Source: Gemmata palustris
GTDB taxonomy: Bacteria > Planctomycetota > Planctomycetia > Gemmatales > Gemmataceae
Direction: 5' to 3'
DNA length: 64,000 bases
Assembly: GCF_017939745.1 (NCBI RefSeq)
Contig: NZ_JAGKQQ010000001.1
Location: 3,596,001 to 3,660,000, forward strand
Positions 60,732-64,000 of the stretch are shown here, piece after piece (the stretch's first letter is position 1; every line of letters begins with the position of its first letter). The position numbers and the translations under genes were made by a program. Below the pieces are notes generated by a model. That model saw only the letters and a program-made list of their open reading frames with translations, had not been told where the DNA came from and did not search any database.

Positions 60732-61604
60732 TCAGATCGCCAGCCGGATGCCCGGCGACATGGTGGCCGAAAGGACCACCCCGTTGATGAAGTTGCCTTT
60801 GACGCCGGACGGCTTGACCGACCGCACCTGCTCGACGAACGCGGTGATGTTCTCGATGAGCTTCTGCTCGTCGAAGCTCATCTTGCCGACGCCCGCGTGA
60901 ATCTGCCCGGTCTTGTCGGACCGGTACTCGACCTTGCCGGCCTTGAACTCGCGCACCACACTCGCGAGGTCGCCGGTCGCCGGTACCACGGTACCGGCCT
61001 TCGGGGTCGGCATCAGGCCGCGCGGCCCGAGCACTTTACCGAGCCGCGACACCTGGCCCATCATGTCCTGGGACGCCAGTGCCACGTCGAATTCGAGGAA
61101 CCCCTGCTTCTGCACCTTCTCGACGAGGTCCGCCCCGCCGACCACGTCCGCACCGGCGGCCTTGGCCTTCTCGACGTTGTCGCCCTGGCAGAACACCGCG
61201 ACGCGGACACTCTTACCGATACCGTGCGGCAGCGGGATCGCCCCGCGGACCATTTGGTCCGATTGCGTCGGGTCGATGCCGAGGTTGATGTGAATTTCGA
61301 CCGTCTCGTCGAACTTCGCGCGCTTGAGTTTCTTGAGTTCGGCGACCGCCTGCTTCACGCCGATCGGACCCGCGTCGTGGAGCTTCTTCACCACGTTCTT
61401 CAGGTGGTTGCGGAGCTTCTTACCGCGGCGCGGCGGGATGCCGGGCTTTTTCTTGACTTGCGGCGTCTCGGCGACGTCGATCTTCTTCTCGGCCGCAACG
61501 GGGACCGGGGCCGGAGCCGCGGCGACGACCGCTGCGGGCTCGGCTACGGGAGCCGCGGTCGGCTCGGTCACCGGTGCCGACTCTTGGTCATTTTCTTTTG
61601 CCAT
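60732..61604 (-). CDS. rplA: 50S ribosomal protein L1 with N-terminal extension
   Basis: 290 residues, against about 230 for typical L1. The extra N-terminal 55 or so residues are Ala/Pro/Glu-rich (PTAAPVAEPAAVVAAAPAP) and probably disordered. The L1 body follows: VKQAVAELKKLKRAKFDETVEIHINLGID, QMVRGAIPLPHGIGKSVRVAVF, GPRGLMPTPKAGTV and GKMSFDEQKLIENI. L1 forms the movable E-site stalk. It lies between rplK and rplJ as in most bacteria, with 227 bases to rplK. Confidence 0.96.
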   Translation of the reverse strand: MAKENDQESAPVTEPTAAPVAEPAAVVAAAPAPVPVAAEKKIDVAETPQVKKKPGIPPRRGKKLRNHLKNVVKKLHDAGPIGVKQAVAELKKLKRAKFDETVEIHINLGIDPTQSDQMVRGAIPLPHGIGKSVRVAVFCQGDNVEKAKAAGADVVGGADLVEKVQKQGFLEFDVALASQDMMGQVSRLGKVLGPRGLMPTPKAGTVVPATGDLASVVREFKAGKVEYRSDKTGQIHAGVGKMSFDEQKLIENITAFVEQVRSVKPSGVKGNFINGVVLSATMSPGIRLAI

Positions 61605-61831
61605 GATCCCAAAACCTCTCGAGTCGGGGTTCGTCGCGATTGGCGACTACGGCCCCTACCGCCGCACTCGGGGCGCGGCAGTGAGTGAGGAGATAACGAT
61701 TACAACACGAAGCGATTGTCGGCAACGGGGACGTGCCGGATTTCTCTTGACAACAGTTTCCGCGGTCCGGGAAAAAGCACAGCGGAACGAGCCACGTGCT
61801 CATTCCGCCGAACCGTTTCACGGAGAGCCGA

Positions 61832-62299
61832 TTAGCCCTCGACCACCACGATGCCCATGCTCCGGGCCGTGCCCTCGATGATACGGGAGGCGTGATCGAC
61901 GTCGCGGGCGTTCAGGTCGGCCTGCTTCTGGGTCGCGATGTCCTTCACCTGCTTCTTGGTGACGGTGAACCCCTTGTACTTGCCGCCCTTCTTGGAGTCG
62001 GCGGGGATCACTTCCTTGCCGGCCTTCTTCGCGTGCGGGATCTTGGCCGCGAGCTTCAGGAGGATCGCGGCGGGCGGGCTCTTGATTTTGAACTCGAAGC
62101 TCTTGTCCGAGTACACGGTGATGACCACCGGCAGCATCAGCCCCTTCATTTCGGGCTTGTTCGTCTTGTCGTTGAACTGCTTCACGAACATACCGATGTT
62201 CACACCGTGGGCACCGAGCGCCGGGCCGACGGGCGGCGCCGGCGTGGCCGACCCGCCGGGGCACTGGAGCTTCACTTGGCCCGTCACCTGCTTCGCCAT
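61832..62299 (-). CDS. rplK: 50S ribosomal protein L11
   Basis: 155 residues from the ATG at 62299 ([16 protein letters not shown]). Binds the GTPase-associated 23S rRNA. Conserved [24 protein letters not shown], the [15 protein letters not shown] segment, [16 protein letters not shown] and the C-terminal [20 protein letters not shown]. Slightly longer than the 142-residue E. coli form through a KKGGKYKGF insertion. First-positioned ribosomal gene after nusG in the conserved order. Confidence 0.97.
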   Translation of the reverse strand: MAKQVTGQVKLQCPGGSATPAPPVGPALGAHGVNIGMFVKQFNDKTNKPEMKGLMLPVVITVYSDKSFEFKIKSPPAAILLKLAAKIPHAKKAGKEVIPADSKKGGKYKGFTVTKKQVKDIATQKQADLNARDVDHASRIIEGTARSMGIVVVEG

Positions 62300-62404
62300 T
62301 GCTGCACCTAGAACGGATGGTCTTTGTAGAATTAACTGTTGTAGCGTTCGCACGCGGCAGTGTCCACAACCGCCCCCGGAGCACGGGCGCGGCGGGCCGG
62401 CGCG

Positions 62405-63340
62405 TTACACTTTGGCAACCTGCCAGTATTCGAGTTCGACGGGCAGCGGCCGCCCCCAGAACGTGACGACCACCGTGATCTTCGGCGCGTCGGTCGGGTC
62501 TTTCGGCTCGCTGATCGCGGTCACTTCGCCCTCGGAGTTGGCGAAGGAGCCCTCGCGAATGCGCACGCGATCGCCCTTCTCGAACTCGATCTTGATCTTC
62601 TTGCCCTTGTCCGGGCCGCCGGCCTGCTTTTCGCCGGTGAGCATCTGCTGAACTTCGTGTTCCGACATCGGCTCCGGGGTCGGCAACTCGTTGGACTTGT
62701 TGCGCAAGTTCAGGAAGTCACCGACGCCGCTCGTTTCGCGGAACAGGTACAGAATGCGGTCGTTGAACTCCAGCTCCGCGAACAGGTACCCCTGGAACTT
62801 CTTCCGTTTCCGGGTAACCTTCCGCTCCACCGTCACGGTGTCGCCGGTCTTCTTGTCCTTGACCTTGACCGCCTTCTTCTCGATCACCTCTTCAAACGGG
62901 ATCATGATCTGGCCGAAATACTCTTCAAGACCCTCGATCGCGACCTTGCGCAGGATCGCGGCCTTGATGGTGTCTTCGCGGCCGCTCTGGACCTTGATCG
63001 CGTACCACTTCTTCTTGGTCTCAGGCGCTGGCTCGGCCGCCGGCTCGTCATCGCCCGACGCGACCGCAGGTTCCGCATCCGCATCGGACTTCGATCGGGT
63101 GCCACGAGACTTCTTCGCGGTAGTGGACGACGCTTCGCCCTCGTCCGCAGCCTCGCTCTCGGCAGCCTCCTCCGTCTCCGGCGACTCCGAAGGAGACTCG
63201 CCGGGCTCAATCAACGCCTGCACATCGCTCTCGGAAGGAGCGGGAGCGGAAACGGCATCGTTCGTGTTCGCATCGACAACCGGATCGGCGGGATTGGCCC
63301 CGTCAATCGGTGGCGTTTCTGCGGCGGTTTCTTCGGTCAT
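62405..63340 (-). CDS. nusG: transcription elongation/antitermination factor NusG with acidic N-terminal extension
   Basis: 311 residues; about 110 acidic Ser/Glu/Ala/Pro-rich residues precede the NGN domain, which starts at KKKWYAIKVQSGREDTIKAAI. The NGN domain continues to KFQGYLFAELEFNDRILYLFRETSGVGDFL and is followed by a KOW domain (FEKGDRVRIREGSFANSEGEVTAI). The family average is about 180 residues; an insertion around KAVKVKDKKTGDTVTVERK-type sequence further lengthens the NGN domain. NusG binds RNA polymerase and links it to Rho or the ribosome. It lies between secE and rplK as usual. Confidence 0.96.
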   Translation of the reverse strand: MTEETAAETPPIDGANPADPVVDANTNDAVSAPAPSESDVQALIEPGESPSESPETEEAAESEAADEGEASSTTAKKSRGTRSKSDADAEPAVASGDDEPAAEPAPETKKKWYAIKVQSGREDTIKAAILRKVAIEGLEEYFGQIMIPFEEVIEKKAVKVKDKKTGDTVTVERKVTRKRKKFQGYLFAELEFNDRILYLFRETSGVGDFLNLRNKSNELPTPEPMSEHEVQQMLTGEKQAGGPDKGKKIKIEFEKGDRVRIREGSFANSEGEVTAISEPKDPTDAPKITVVVTFWGRPLPVELEYWQVAKV

Positions 63341-63378
63341 GTTAGATCAGCCTTACGGCTGCCTCGCGGAGTCCCGCG

Positions 63379-64000
63379 TTACCACTTTTGTTCTTGTTGA
63401 ACCTGACCGGCCTTGTCCGGGTTGGTCACGCGGGCCGGGAGCACACCGACCGTTTGACGACTCAGCAACCAACCCCAGAACAGGTCGACCGCGAGCAGAA
63501 ACAGCGTCATGAGAAGCGTGGTGATGAGCACCACGACGGTATCTTGGGCCAACCGCTTGCGGGTGGACCACGACACTTTGTTCATTTCCGCTTCGGTCGC
63601 GATGAGGAACTCGGCGAAGTCCGGCACGTTCACCGCCCGGAACCCGATCCACAACGTGACGGCGATGATGAGCACGAGCACCACGACCTTCGCCCCGATG
63701 CTCAGCAAGAAGCCGTTCATTAGCGGGATCGACTGGATCCCGAACGGCATCGCGAGCGTCAACTGCGCCGGTACGAGCCCGTTAACGTAAAGCGACCACG
63801 CCCCGGACCCGCCGATCAGCAGGACGCCGAGGATGGTGATCCGGCGCACCTTCACCCCGAGCGATCGCTTGTACTGGTGCGACGAGAACCACCCCTGTTC
63901 TTCCATCGCGATCATCCAGCGCGAACCGGTCGTGCTGGTAAAAAATCGCACCGCGAGGAACGCGAGCCCGATGGCAACCGCGCCACTGACGGCCATCCCC
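63379..64000 (-). CDS. secE: preprotein translocase subunit SecE (long form; 5' end at window edge)
   Basis: At least 205 residues; the frame remains open to the window edge, so the start may lie outside (an ATG is present at 63996). The conserved C-terminal SecE core is FLIATEAEMNKVSWSTRKRLAQDTVVVLITTLLMTLFLLAVDLFW, of which the amphipathic helix and last membrane segment are diagnostic. Unlike the ~65-residue single-span form, it has extra N-terminal membrane segments (ITILGVLLIGGSGAWSLYV and VVVLVLIIAVTLWIGF), as in longer SecE types. Part of the SecYEG channel. Order secE-nusG-rplK is conserved. Confidence 0.85.
   Translation of the reverse strand, partial: GMAVSGAVAIGLAFLAVRFFTSTTGSRWMIAMEEQGWFSSHQYKRSLGVKVRRITILGVLLIGGSGAWSLYVNGLVPAQLTLAMPFGIQSIPLMNGFLLSIGAKVVVLVLIIAVTLWIGFRAVNVPDFAEFLIATEAEMNKVSWSTRKRLAQDTVVVLITTLLMTLFLLAVDLFWGWLLSRQTVGVLPARVTNPDKAGQVQQEQKW

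Overview
The window is high-GC DNA from a member of the Planctomycetes, most likely Gemmataceae. The evidence is the gene mix: DUF1501, DUF1080 and DUF1559 proteins, prenyltransferase-repeat/DUF4159 proteins, many Tat-exported Gfo/Idh/MocA oxidoreductases, a tetrahydromethanopterin (H4MPT) C1 block, and a protein (43175-43840) with the ADAL-DAGC...HCRD...GCW.DL C-terminus that I recall as common in Gemmata. No tRNA, rRNA or CRISPR array was seen. The taxonomic call is an inference from gene content.

Layout. 1-21.8 kb is a mosaic of housekeeping and accessory genes: a PQQ-like repeat protein, cupin, prenyltransferase/DUF4159 protein, purL-tyrA, DUF1501-DUF1080, an M24 peptidase, a scramblase-like protein, ubiE, hemE, an HtrA-like protease with a TIM-barrel isomerase, a ceramidase-like protein, truD, an alpha/beta-hydrolase-like protein and an oxidoreductase. 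21.8-23.7 kb holds two small unknown genes separated by attC-like sites, which together look like an integron-type gene-cassette array without an integrase. 23.7-26 kb has a nitronate monooxygenase-like gene and about 1.2 kb of gene-free, repeat-rich DNA. 26-33.2 kb is a tightly overlapping block: a spermidine-synthase-like membrane protein, an ATP-grasp protein, mch, a RimK-like ligase, a CitG-like protein and a 6-pyruvoyl-tetrahydropterin-synthase-like protein. This matches the cofactor and cyclohydrolase part of H4MPT-linked C1 transfer. 33-47 kb returns to accessory genes: Tat-exported isomerase and oxidoreductases, a sulfatase-modifying-factor-like protein, an ApbE-like flavin transferase, a REP-associated transposase amid REP palindromes, a glutamate-cysteine ligase, a DUF1559 gene with an in-frame stop, an enolase-superfamily enzyme and a methyltransferase. 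47.2-64 kb, all on the minus strand, is the transcription/translation block secE-nusG-rplK-rplA-rplJ-rplL-rpoB-rpoC-rpsL-rpsG-fusA.

Across the window at least ten families of palindromic elements fill the intergenic gaps, including gaps inside the ribosomal/RNA polymerase block. Two palindromic elements sit in frame inside protein genes: the ATP-grasp gene of the C1 block and the ApbE-like gene. The most unusual structures are the attC-like cassette array, these in-frame palindromes, and the REP/RAYT system.
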